Below, piece after piece: positions 1-7,218 of a stretch of 64,000 bases of DNA. Made by a program: the position numbers and the translations under genes. The stretch covers positions 1,635,501 to 1,699,500 of the forward strand of contig NZ_CP031963.1 of the NCBI RefSeq assembly GCF_003443675.1, given 5' to 3'. The first letter of the stretch is position 1. Each line of letters opens with the position of its first letter. The notes below the pieces were generated by a model, which saw only the letters and a program-made list of their open reading frames with translations, did not search any database and was not told the origin of the DNA. This DNA comes from Aquimarina sp. BL5 (GTDB lineage Bacteria; Bacteroidota; Bacteroidia; Flavobacteriales; Flavobacteriaceae).

Positions 1-2
1 GT

Positions 3-473
3 AAAATTGTTTCAAATAAAGATTTGCAAAAACTAGTAATAGAAAATATTATTTCTGAAATGCAACGTTATTACAGAATCATTGATAAAGAAGGTCTATT
101 AGAATTTGAAGATTTATTTACAAAATCAGGCCAAACCTATTCTGGTAGTGAAGAACAAGAATATTACTTCTGTAAACTATTAGCATTAAACAAAATCTTA
201 AAAACTCAATTCCCAATTATAATAGACTCTTTCAGAGAAGGCGAATTATCTTCTAATAAAGAGAACATTATGATTGAAGAGTATATAAAACTAGAAAACC
301 AAGTTATATTAACTTCTACTCTAAAAGATGAGGAATATGACTCTGCTAAATATCTAAAACTAGAAAATGTAAATGTTATTGATTATTCGAATTTTGCAGA
401 TAGTCAGATTCTACAGCCTAGTTATGTAGATTCTTTCTCGAAAATACTTGAAAAGTTTGGTGTGAAAGAATAA
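3..473 (+). CDS. SMC/Rad50-like ATPase, C-terminal fragment (5' end outside window)
   Basis: The frame is open to the left edge, so only the C-terminal part is present. It contains an ABC-type signature-like motif (YSGSEEQEYYF), then a hydrophobic strand ending in PIIIDSFREGE, which looks like a Walker B plus D-loop, and a later QVILTSTLKDEEY that fits an H-loop position. This order is typical of the C-terminal lobe of SMC/RecN/Rad50-like ATPases, including those found in anti-phage systems. The coiled coil and Walker A would lie upstream. The specific subfamily cannot be decided from 150 residues. A hairpin with a T-run about 130 bp downstream could end its transcript. Confidence 0.6.
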   Translation, partial: KIVSNKDLQKLVIENIISEMQRYYRIIDKEGLLEFEDLFTKSGQTYSGSEEQEYYFCKLLALNKILKTQFPIIIDSFREGELSSNKENIMIEEYIKLENQVILTSTLKDEEYDSAKYLKLENVNVIDYSNFADSQILQPSYVDSFSKILEKFGVKE

Positions 474-536
474 CTACCACCAACAATGCATAAAAAAACA
501 TAGGACGTTTGTCCTTAACCGAAGGGTCTCTGAACA

Positions 537-728
537 TTAACAAAGTCCACTACCCTGCTCCACAAAGTCTCCTGACTTTGAGGAGATCTGTATACCTAAA
601 ATTTCGCGAAGTCTTGAGACTTTGCGAAGCGGTTTTTTATTTTTATTAGAGATAGAAGGATTTTGATTGCATCCTATCAAAAAGGATATCATATATGTTA
701 GTAGAAAATATCTTTTTTCTTTTTTCAT
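537..728 (-). CDS. Small putative lipoprotein, 63 aa
   Basis: The N-terminus has a charged start, a hydrophobic stretch and a lipobox-like LIGC, so export as a lipoprotein is plausible. The start overlaps the stop of the upstream TPR lipoprotein by 4 bp, which suggests translational coupling in the hcp unit. The C-terminal half is encoded by palindromic repeat sequence, so the original gene may have been shorter or truncated. No family is recognised. If real, it is a candidate accessory or immunity protein for the upstream effector; that is inference from position only. Confidence 0.4.
   Translation of the reverse strand: MKKEKRYFLLTYMISFLIGCNQNPSISNKNKKPLRKVSRLREILGIQISSKSGDFVEQGSGLC
563..646 (+). 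terminator. Two tandem hairpins, the second with a T-run
   Basis: The first hairpin has perfect 7-bp arms (caaagtc/gactttg, 563-569 and 574-580). The second has arms gcgaagtct/agactttgc (606-614 and 617-625) with one mismatch and is followed by a T-rich run at about 629-646. It lies between convergent genes and reads as a terminator for the plus-strand gene. Both hairpins share the AAAGTC core, so this could equally be an interspersed palindromic repeat. The small minus-strand frame 537-728 is translated through it. Confidence 0.5.
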
Positions 729-1738
729 TTTGATCTCTCCAAAACTCTTTTAGGAATTTTAGAATCTTTCCCTTTAGCTTTCATTTGCTCTATATAAATC
801 TGATAAGATTTTTTCGCCTTTTCTCTTTCTTCTAGCCCCCAATATGCATCGCCCAGGTTAATGTATGCTACTGTTCTGTTAGGGAATTTTTGAGTTATTT
901 TTTCTAAAAGAAATACCGCTTCATTATAAGCTTTAGATTTTTCTAAATAGTAGGCTATGTCGTTATATTCTCTAATATTATTGTTTGATAGATCAAAACG
1001 AGTCAATAAAGATTTATATCTATTAACTCCTTTATACAAATTGGAATTATCTCCTTTAAATCTTTTTATGAAGTCTTCCAAACTATTTTCAAAACGATAC
1101 TCCACTTTACAAAGATGCTCTCTCTTGGATTCTTCTGGTAAATGTACTATTTGTTTTGCAATCTCTTCTGAGATTAAATTTTTAAAAATCAAATTTTGAT
1201 CGACTTCGCATAAATAAACCTTTGTATGATCATCTTTCCAATCCCCTATCTCATATATAGTTTTAGTAAAGATCCAATTTCCACCTTGGAAATTTATTAC
1301 ATAAGTAGCTTGATTATTTCCTCCATCCGGAAAATATGTATGCACTCTTATTCCGCCTTTATTATCTTTTGATGGTAAAACATCTGCTATTATTCTTCCT
1401 CCGTCTTCAGAGAAATTTATACTTTCTAAAACTAGTTCATAGTTATTTCCTGCTTTTTGAAAGAAATAAATTTGATTCCCTTTATACTTTTCGCTACTAA
1501 CCACTTTATCCTCAATTCCATCATTATTGATATCAATTTCTCGTATAAAATAGCTAGTATTATTTTCGAACTGTTCTATAGTTTTTGATTGAGCTTTTAT
1601 TGAATTTGAATCTTCTAAACTAACATTCTCTCCAACGATCTTTTTTGTCTCATTATTTTTACATCCAATGAAAAAGAAAAAACCACCAACAATATATAAC
1701 CAGTTAACCTTTATTTTTACACTTAGTATCATATTCAA
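725..1738 (-). CDS. TPR-containing lipoprotein, candidate immunity protein
   Basis: The signal sequence ends in a lipobox (FFFIGC), predicting an outer- or inner-membrane lipoprotein. Residues about 70-85 hold a DINNDGIED calcium-loop-like motif as in FG-GAP/VCBS-type repeats. The last 80 residues form two TPR-like helical repeats (YNEAVFLLEKI, AYINLGDAYWGLEE). The start lies inside the 3' end of the GH19 effector gene (35-bp overlap), so the two are very likely co-translated. A periplasmic lipoprotein directly after a peptidoglycan-hydrolase effector is the usual place of an immunity protein. That role is inferred; no named immunity family was recognised. Confidence 0.6.
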   Translation of the reverse strand: MNMILSVKIKVNWLYIVGGFFFFIGCKNNETKKIVGENVSLEDSNSIKAQSKTIEQFENNTSYFIREIDINNDGIEDKVVSSEKYKGNQIYFFQKAGNNYELVLESINFSEDGGRIIADVLPSKDNKGGIRVHTYFPDGGNNQATYVINFQGGNWIFTKTIYEIGDWKDDHTKVYLCEVDQNLIFKNLISEEIAKQIVHLPEESKREHLCKVEYRFENSLEDFIKRFKGDNSNLYKGVNRYKSLLTRFDLSNNNIREYNDIAYYLEKSKAYNEAVFLLEKITQKFPNRTVAYINLGDAYWGLEEREKAKKSYQIYIEQMKAKGKDSKIPKRVLERSK

Positions 1739-3269
1739 AAACTTCTTTTAATTCTTCTAAATAATCCTGTCTTTCCGTTAGGCCATTTCCACCTCCATTA
1801 ACTAGCCAACTTATTACATCCACATAATCATCATCAGCTATCAAGTTCATATCTATCGTGCCATACGATTTTGTATCACCATCTTCATCTTCATAAGTAA
1901 TAGTAGTTTTTGAATAACTCGGACTATTTACAGTTACGTAACTGGGTGCACTTGCAGGTGGGGACCAAGTTGTACCAACACTTAAAACCTTTCCTTGCTT
2001 CCAAAACCATCCTGCGGAATCAAAAGCATTTTGCAAGTCATTTGCTATTAATTCCTCATCATCGACGCAATCAACATCACTATAGGATTTATATTTTTTA
2101 TAATTAGATTCCCAAGTTAATTGCATTAAACCTCTTCCAATATACGGAGCATATGAAGCAGTTTCATTGTATTCTTTAGTGGTTCTAAACCTATCAGTTT
2201 CATGATAAACCTGAGCCAAAAAATGCATTCGCCTTAAACAAGTATTTATATCATAATCATCAAACACGGTATTTAATTCTTCGGCAAATCTCTTAAATGT
2301 TTTGTCATCCTCTGGTAAATCGCAATTATCTTTGAAAAATAATTTTTCTTTATTATCACCTTGATAAACATAAGTCTCAGATTTTCTCATGGCAATTATT
2401 ATATCTTTAACTTCTTGCTCTGTCAGATCTCTATCACAACCACAACTACTTAGTTTAAATTTAAACCATTGTCCATCCGTATCTAACCATCGGTTTGTAA
2501 TTTTTTCCCCTCTTATTTCTCCTTCTTCAGTATCTCCAAGATATTGAATATTCAATTCCGTTTGCTCCTCTAAAGTATGTGCATCAGCTAAAATGTATAA
2601 TAAGGTTTTCTTATCAGTAGCATCATTCAAAGATTTAATCCAACCGTCTTTTTTTTCTTTATCACTACTATCAATAGTTATTTTAAAAATAGCTTGATCT
2701 GCAAAATCATCTTTATTTAAATAATCAGTCTCGCACATACCTCCAATAGTAGTCTTTACCATTGTACTATAATCGCCTTGATCATCCTTAAGCATAAGAT
2801 TTTTATCCTGCTCTTCGATACCCTTCTCTTTCCCTTGACGTATATTGATCGCCATGGTTTTTCCCTGAAGCAATTCTGTCTCTACTACTACATAAATTTC
2901 TTGTCCCAGATTACCTGTATCAACTTTTTTAAAGGTTATTTTCTGTTTCTTTTCTTTAGCAGGAACAGTACTTGGTAATATAATTTCCTGCCCTATACTC
3001 AAACTATTCTGATTGGCTGTAGTAATTATAGGATCACTTTCTATAATGGCTGCAACAGTAGTACCTTTTTTAGTAGCGATCGCTCCTAGTGTGTCACCAG
3101 ATTCTACTACATATTTTTCATTATCTTCCGCGCCAGATTCACTTTCTACTTCTACCTCTTCTATAGTAGCTTCTGCAAAATAAGCTTTTGTAACTTTAGG
3201 TCTTACTATACTAAGTGGAGTAATCGATTTAAATATATTTGGAAAATCCTTAAATTTTAAAGTAGGCAT
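1704..3269 (-). CDS. LysM and GH19 chitinase/endolysin-like cell-wall hydrolase, probable T6SS payload
   Basis: There is no signal peptide. Residues about 51-100 form a LysM domain (YVVESGDTLGAIA ... GQEIILP). Residues about 110-250 form a beta-rich segment similar in style to the extension of the adjacent Hcp. Residues about 285-512 are a GH19 chitinase/endolysin-type domain: HETDRF (probable catalytic Glu357), YIGRGLMQLTW at 376-386 and NGGGNGLTERQDYL near 491. It starts 3 bp after the hcp stop and overlaps the following lipoprotein gene. Lack of a signal peptide plus a muramidase-like domain and linkage to Hcp suggest delivery into a rival's periplasm by type VI secretion. The exact bond cleaved is unknown. 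Confidence 0.75.
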   Translation of the reverse strand: MPTLKFKDFPNIFKSITPLSIVRPKVTKAYFAEATIEEVEVESESGAEDNEKYVVESGDTLGAIATKKGTTVAAIIESDPIITTANQNSLSIGQEIILPSTVPAKEKKQKITFKKVDTGNLGQEIYVVVETELLQGKTMAINIRQGKEKGIEEQDKNLMLKDDQGDYSTMVKTTIGGMCETDYLNKDDFADQAIFKITIDSSDKEKKDGWIKSLNDATDKKTLLYILADAHTLEEQTELNIQYLGDTEEGEIRGEKITNRWLDTDGQWFKFKLSSCGCDRDLTEQEVKDIIIAMRKSETYVYQGDNKEKLFFKDNCDLPEDDKTFKRFAEELNTVFDDYDINTCLRRMHFLAQVYHETDRFRTTKEYNETASYAPYIGRGLMQLTWESNYKKYKSYSDVDCVDDEELIANDLQNAFDSAGWFWKQGKVLSVGTTWSPPASAPSYVTVNSPSYSKTTITYEDEDGDTKSYGTIDMNLIADDDYVDVISWLVNGGGNGLTERQDYLEELKEVFEYDTKCKNKG

Positions 3270-3272
3270 AAT

Positions 3273-3974
3273 CTATTTTTTTTGAGATATAATCTCCAAT
3301 TTTATTTTTTGTATATCAGACTTGATTACTAAATTTTCTATAACATCATTAACTAAAACTTCTCCATTGTACTTAAAATCATTTTGATTATCATCAAGAT
3401 CTATATCAACATCCTTACCAACACCATTCTTCGTTTTTAAGACAAGATATACGGCAGTTCCTGATTGTAATTCATCATCAGGGATTTTCTCTCCATTCAT
3501 ATCTGTGTAATACATATCTTCTATTTCCGGTTCAATATTCTCCTCCCTTTCCGTAACCGGAGTCGCATTCTCAAAAGGATTGCTGGGGTTCCAGTTTTTT
3601 TCGAAAATCTGACCGCGTACCTTCTGTATCCCTGGTGAAAGTACCAATTCCATTTTTAGGGGACTGTTACCTTCTGCATTAAATTTCTCCTCTAAATGAA
3701 CACAATGACAATTGGCAAACTCAAAATCAAAAAGTTTGCTGTATCCATCTCGTTTATAAAAACGAACATATCCATTGTACATTGTATGTGTAGAAAACAT
3801 CCAGTCATAGAACAATTCATCATTCTTAGTGGATTCTATAAGTACACTGATTTTGCCACCTTGTATATTCGTTTTGGGGCGACCATTGGTATCGATCAAT
3901 TGTCGATACAAAAACGTACTATCCAGTACATTTCGTTCTTGGTCATTAATAAATAGTTTTGCCTGAAAGGCCAT
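3273..3974 (-). CDS. Type VI secretion tube protein TssD (Hcp), extended form, copy 1
   Basis: Residues 1 to about 135 match the Bacteroidota TssD/Hcp family: MAFQAKLFINDQERNVLDS start, the TNGRPKT and GGKISVLIES strands, and a final ELVLSPGIQKVRG strand. A linker (WNPSNPFENATPV) leads into an extra beta-rich domain of about 90 residues (YLVLKTKNGVGKDVDIDL ... DFKYNG), which ordinary Hcp proteins of about 130 residues lack. The extension probably docks or shields the downstream payload; this is inference. The first 155 residues are almost identical to the copy ending at 25101. No sheath, baseplate or ClpV genes are in the window. Confidence 0.85.
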   Translation of the reverse strand: MAFQAKLFINDQERNVLDSTFLYRQLIDTNGRPKTNIQGGKISVLIESTKNDELFYDWMFSTHTMYNGYVRFYKRDGYSKLFDFEFANCHCVHLEEKFNAEGNSPLKMELVLSPGIQKVRGQIFEKNWNPSNPFENATPVTEREENIEPEIEDMYYTDMNGEKIPDDELQSGTAVYLVLKTKNGVGKDVDIDLDDNQNDFKYNGEVLVNDVIENLVIKSDIQKIKLEIISQKK

Positions 3975-4130
3975 AAGCGTAATAATTTGGTATTCTGGAG
4001 ATGAAAATATTAAAAATAACGTTCACAAATACTAACAACACTAATATTTCGATGTAGCGATATTTTCCCGCGATAAAAAGTTTGATTATTGTTGTAATAG
4101 TTTCAACTGTAAGAACATTTTTTCAAAAAA
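3975..4130 (-). promoter_or_regulatory. Upstream region of hcp copy 1, conserved with copy 2
   Basis: This sequence matches 25797-25960 with few substitutions, including an imperfect palindrome (aatatttcgatgtagcgatatt less two bases at its core) and a tttcccgcga block. Similarity fades near 4130. Conservation of a non-coding segment between two islands with different payloads suggests a shared promoter or operator, or a recent duplication that still includes it. No clear TAnnTTTG box was assigned. Confidence 0.5.
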
Positions 4131-4225
4131 AAATCCCAAGCCACTAGTAACATATTGTACTCTTTTGACACATGACCAATAGAAGCAGTAATGAGTACTG
4201 CGATAACTATTAAAACAAAAAAAGT

Positions 4226-4924
4226 ATGTCAAAAGAACATTATGATGCAAAAGTAAACACACTAGAAGCACTAACACCAGAAACTGTAAAAACTCCAGAT
4301 ATACCCACAGATGTATACTACCAGGAGGCAGAAGATCAATACGTATGGATACAGCAGGATCAGGAATTACTAGTGGCAAAAGGATTAGACTGGGACACCT
4401 ACGTAATCGACCTCCCGATCCGTACAGGAGCCGCCCGACATGCACAATCTATCTGGATGAGTGAGCGCTACACCCAAGAAGAAGCTGCCAAAGAATGGAG
4501 AGAAGTAGCTCCAGAAGCCTATGAATTACGTAATGATCTGTTAGCAGATTTTAGATTTGCCTATCGCAAAAGACAAGATCTCTTATCCAGAGTACGTGCC
4601 ATTGCAGATGGCAGCGGTGATGCCGATATGATACAGGACCTTAGTGATATCAGCGTACTAGGCAAAGCCAATCCACAAGAACTTACGGCTATTAATTTTG
4701 ATCTTACCCAACTAGATACCGTGGCGGTTCGTGCAAATGAACTGGCAGACCTACGTGCCAAAGCCAATGGTGCAAGGCTCGATAATACCAAAGCAAAAAA
4801 TATGCGAGATCGTGCCTTTACCCATCTTAAAGAAGCAATGGATGAAATCCGTGCTACCGGTAAATATGTATTCCGTAAAGATCCCGAACGCTATAAAGGA
4901 TATATCAGCCGATATAAGCAATGA
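4226..4924 (+). CDS. Conserved protein of unknown function, 232 aa
   Basis: This is a soluble, mostly helical protein without signal peptide or membrane segment. It resembles a family seen in Bacteroidota genomes with a conserved N-terminal LEALTPETVKTPDIPTDVY segment, a central FRYAYRK-type stretch (here FRFAYRKRQDLLSRVRAIA) followed by DADMIQDLSDISVLGK, and a C-terminal AFTHLKEAMDEIRATGKYVF. I recognise the family but know no function. It is divergent from hcp copy 1. Base composition is richer in GC than its neighbours, which may mean high expression or a different origin. Confidence 0.7.
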   Translation: MSKEHYDAKVNTLEALTPETVKTPDIPTDVYYQEAEDQYVWIQQDQELLVAKGLDWDTYVIDLPIRTGAARHAQSIWMSERYTQEEAAKEWREVAPEAYELRNDLLADFRFAYRKRQDLLSRVRAIADGSGDADMIQDLSDISVLGKANPQELTAINFDLTQLDTVAVRANELADLRAKANGARLDNTKAKNMRDRAFTHLKEAMDEIRATGKYVFRKDPERYKGYISRYKQ

Positions 4925-5178
4925 TACATATCAATGCCATGATACTTCCGCGCACCTTTATACTTGCTCAGCCTACCGCTGATCAGATAACAAGGTGCGC
5001 GGATTACGTATATACCTATCCAGAATTGCCAAAAGTGACCGCTGGTCGATGTTTTGATTCCGCGGACAGCTCCTACACCCCTCGGGAACGACCCAACACT
5101 ACCGTTGATCGACACTATATATACAATACTACACAAAAAATATCCGCGGAAGGGTGCAATGATACCGCTGAGCCATAA
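4921..5178 (+). CDS. Doubtful small frame, 85 aa
   Basis: The frame starts in an ATGA overlap with the upstream stop, but the product has no recognisable fold, many Thr/Asp/Tyr residues and no similarity I know. The underlying DNA is full of inverted repeats (for example ccgcgcacctt at 4948 and aaggtgcgcgg at 4992), so it may be a structured non-coding segment rather than a gene. Confidence 0.2.
   Translation: MIHINAMILPRTFILAQPTADQITRCADYVYTYPELPKVTAGRCFDSADSSYTPRERPNTTVDRHYIYNTTQKISAEGCNDTAEP
4948..5002. repeat. Perfect 11-bp inverted repeat in GC-richer segment
   Basis: The arms ccgcgcacctt (4948-4958) and aaggtgcgcgg (4992-5002) are exact reverse complements separated by 33 bp. Two copies of the palindrome tccgcgga follow within 150 bp. 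This is unusual in such AT-rich DNA. Function is unknown. Confidence 0.6.
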
Positions 5179-5333
5179 AAAAGTGATGTGTATATACAAT
5201 GATGATCACAGAAAGCAGGAGAGCTTGTGAAATTATCCTAATCATATGCTTATTTATTCAAAATATAATTACCTTGGTAGCTATATAAACATGTTGCCAG
5301 TAATTTTGAACAAAACCTCCCAAAAATAACCTA

Positions 5334-6815
5334 ATGAAAAAAAGCATCCTAACTGTAATATTTCTAACAACATTCATTTCCATATTTGGACAATCCAAAG
5401 ACAATCGTCTAAAGGGATTAGAACAAGAAATTATAAAGTGGATGGAAAAATACAATGCTGTTGGAGTATCTATTGCTATAGTAGAAAATGACGAAATCCT
5501 TTATAATAAAGGTTTTGGTTACAGAGACTTAACAAATAAAAAGCTAGTTACAGAAAATACGGTCTTTCCAATTGCTTCTTGCTCAAAAGCGTTTACAGCA
5601 ACTTTGTTAGGAATGTTAGAAGCAGAAAATAAACTTTTCCTTACCGATAAACCTTCAACTCACATACCAAACCTTCGATTTAATACCGCTGAAATGGATA
5701 ATTCAGTTAGCATTTTAGATTTACTTTCTCATAAAAGCGGACTTGGAGGAGTTAACGGAACATTAGTTCTTTTTCCTGAAAATAATCGCCTTAAAGTAAT
5801 GGAGAAATTAAAATATATTAAACCTGAAGGAAAAGTCAAAGAAAGTAGTATCTATAGTAATATTGGGTATACCGTCGCAGGTACAATTGTAGAAGAAGTA
5901 ACGAATGAGAGTTGGGAGCATAACATTCAACATAAAATATTTACGCCATTGGAGATGTCAAGTTCTTTTACCTCCTTAGACAAAGCAAAGAAAACTGACA
6001 ATTTTTCGTTTGGTTATGGTCTATATCAAAACGAAATCAAGAAAGTAAATTTTGAAGAATATTATGACTCTAAACCAGCAGGTGGGATTAGAAGTACTTC
6101 GAAAGACCTTTCGCATTGGATGTTGGCTTGGCTAAATAATGGTAAATACGGAACTGTTCAAGCAATTCCCGAAAACTATGTAAAAAAAGCGAGAATGTTT
6201 CATAATTCAAGAGATGGTGATGATGAGCCTAATCTTTTTCTTCAAGGATATGGTTTAGGTTGGAGAGTAGAAGCGCGAGATGGTGAATTCAGAGTGCAAC
6301 ACGGTGGTAATACATCAGGCTTTACTACGCTTGTAGTAACCTATCCATTTAGGAAATTTGGAGTCACGATCTTGGTGAATCAAGATGATTCTATACTACC
6401 TTACATTATCGCTGATATTGTTCAAAATAGAATTTTAAATAAAGAAAGTGTCGATAATTATCCTGTTGTTGTACAAGATATTTATCAACCAAGTGAGTTA
6501 ATAAAATCAATAAATAGCGAAAAACCACCTTCAAAATCATTAGCATCATTCGTCGGAGAATATGAGCATAAAGGATATGGAACGATAAAGATAGTATTAG
6601 AAAATGACAAACTCTACGCTGTATACCCTACTTATAAGTTTTTTCTGGAACATTTGCATTATGATATTTTTGTGATGAAACCATTGAAAGATGTGTCAGA
6701 TATTTTTAATCCAGAATTTGCGGTGAACTTCAAAATGAATGAAAATGGGGAAATTTCTTATTTTACTATGAATCTTCAATCCGAACCTGTAGAATTTATT
6801 AAAAAATCCGACTAA
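5334..6815 (+). CDS. Beta-lactamase-fold serine hydrolase (class C / PBP type), secreted
   Basis: A signal peptide (MKKSILTVIFLTTFISIFGQ) precedes a class C beta-lactamase-like domain with all three signatures: S82-C-S-K85 (SxxK), Y174-S-N176 (YxN) and H323-G-G325. The last 110 residues resemble the C-terminal DUF3471-type beta domain common in these hydrolases. Such proteins act on peptidoglycan peptides, esters or amides in the periplasm; the substrate cannot be told here. An attC-like right core (gttgccagtaatt, about 5293) lies just upstream and a full repeat lies just downstream, so this is the first recognisable cassette of the array. Confidence 0.85.
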   Translation: MKKSILTVIFLTTFISIFGQSKDNRLKGLEQEIIKWMEKYNAVGVSIAIVENDEILYNKGFGYRDLTNKKLVTENTVFPIASCSKAFTATLLGMLEAENKLFLTDKPSTHIPNLRFNTAEMDNSVSILDLLSHKSGLGGVNGTLVLFPENNRLKVMEKLKYIKPEGKVKESSIYSNIGYTVAGTIVEEVTNESWEHNIQHKIFTPLEMSSSFTSLDKAKKTDNFSFGYGLYQNEIKKVNFEEYYDSKPAGGIRSTSKDLSHWMLAWLNNGKYGTVQAIPENYVKKARMFHNSRDGDDEPNLFLQGYGLGWRVEARDGEFRVQHGGNTSGFTTLVVTYPFRKFGVTILVNQDDSILPYIIADIVQNRILNKESVDNYPVVVQDIYQPSELIKSINSEKPPSKSLASFVGEYEHKGYGTIKIVLENDKLYAVYPTYKFFLEHLHYDIFVMKPLKDVSDIFNPEFAVNFKMNENGEISYFTMNLQSEPVEFIKKSD

Positions 6816-6822
6816 TAAACTA

Positions 6823-6938
6823 CTGGCAACAGTGTATAAAAAAAATAAATAGTAAAGTTTAAAAATGCGGCTCTGTGTTTAATCCGAAAAGTAATCGCTT
6901 ATTTTTAGCACTACTTTTCATATCCGGAGGCGTTAGCA
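6823..6938 (+). repeat. attC-like intergenic repeat, type C, copy 1
   Basis: The left core is ggcaac at 6825, followed by agtgtataaa. The right core is ggcgttagca around 6929-6938, preceded by catatccgga. The inner block (ggctctgtgtttaatccgaa ... ctacttttcatat) recurs almost unchanged at 13745-13808. The ends are near-complementary like the R boxes of integron attC sites, and the gtt triplet is present on the right. Confidence 0.6.
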
Positions 6939-7069
6939 GTAATTCTCCACATAAAGAAACTCTATTAATTTCTTTTGCTAACGTTACGAAGTCCCGAACT
7001 TTATTGTGATCCTATGAAAGGCCGATTTTTAAACTGATGCATAATAGCTCGGGCGTAATTCTGGTTGAA

Positions 7070-7145
7070 ATGTAAAAGCCTCTGAATTCGTGGTTCAGAG
7101 GCTTGTTGATAATTTCAGTGGTGGAACTGATTGCTCAGTTACCCC
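7070..7145 (+). ncRNA. Candidate bridge (seek) RNA hairpins in IS110 left end
   Basis: A perfect 11-bp stem (aagcctctgaa 7076-7086 / ttcagaggctt 7094-7104, 7-nt loop) is followed by a second stem (aactga 7125-7130 / tcagtt 7135-7140, loop ttgc). IS110-group elements are known to express a structured RNA from the left non-coding end that pairs with target and donor DNA. Position and hairpins fit; the full fold and guide loops were not resolved. Confidence 0.5.
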
Positions 7146-7218
7146 GTTCAGAATAATTTTCAAGTACAAAGTTACATTTCCTTAGGGTCATTTTTTATGA
7201 ATCTTTAATTTTTTTAAA

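Noticed and set aside
957..1199. Plus-strand open frame antisense to the TPR lipoprotein
   Set aside because: It lies wholly within a well-supported minus-strand gene and its product has no domain.
3696..3956. Open frame opposite hcp copy 1, with a conserved twin at 25518-25778
   Set aside because: Its conservation is explained by the near-identity of the two hcp genes on the other strand; the product has no recognisable domain.
4086..4445. Minus-strand frame across the start of the 232-residue gene
   Set aside because: It overlaps a conserved gene and encodes a low-complexity hydrophobic product.
5328..5340. First array cassette beginning without a full upstream repeat, read as an integron attI site
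   Set aside because: Only a right-core-like gttgccagtaatt is present; there is no integrase gene or second attI-type binding site, so an attI call is not supported.
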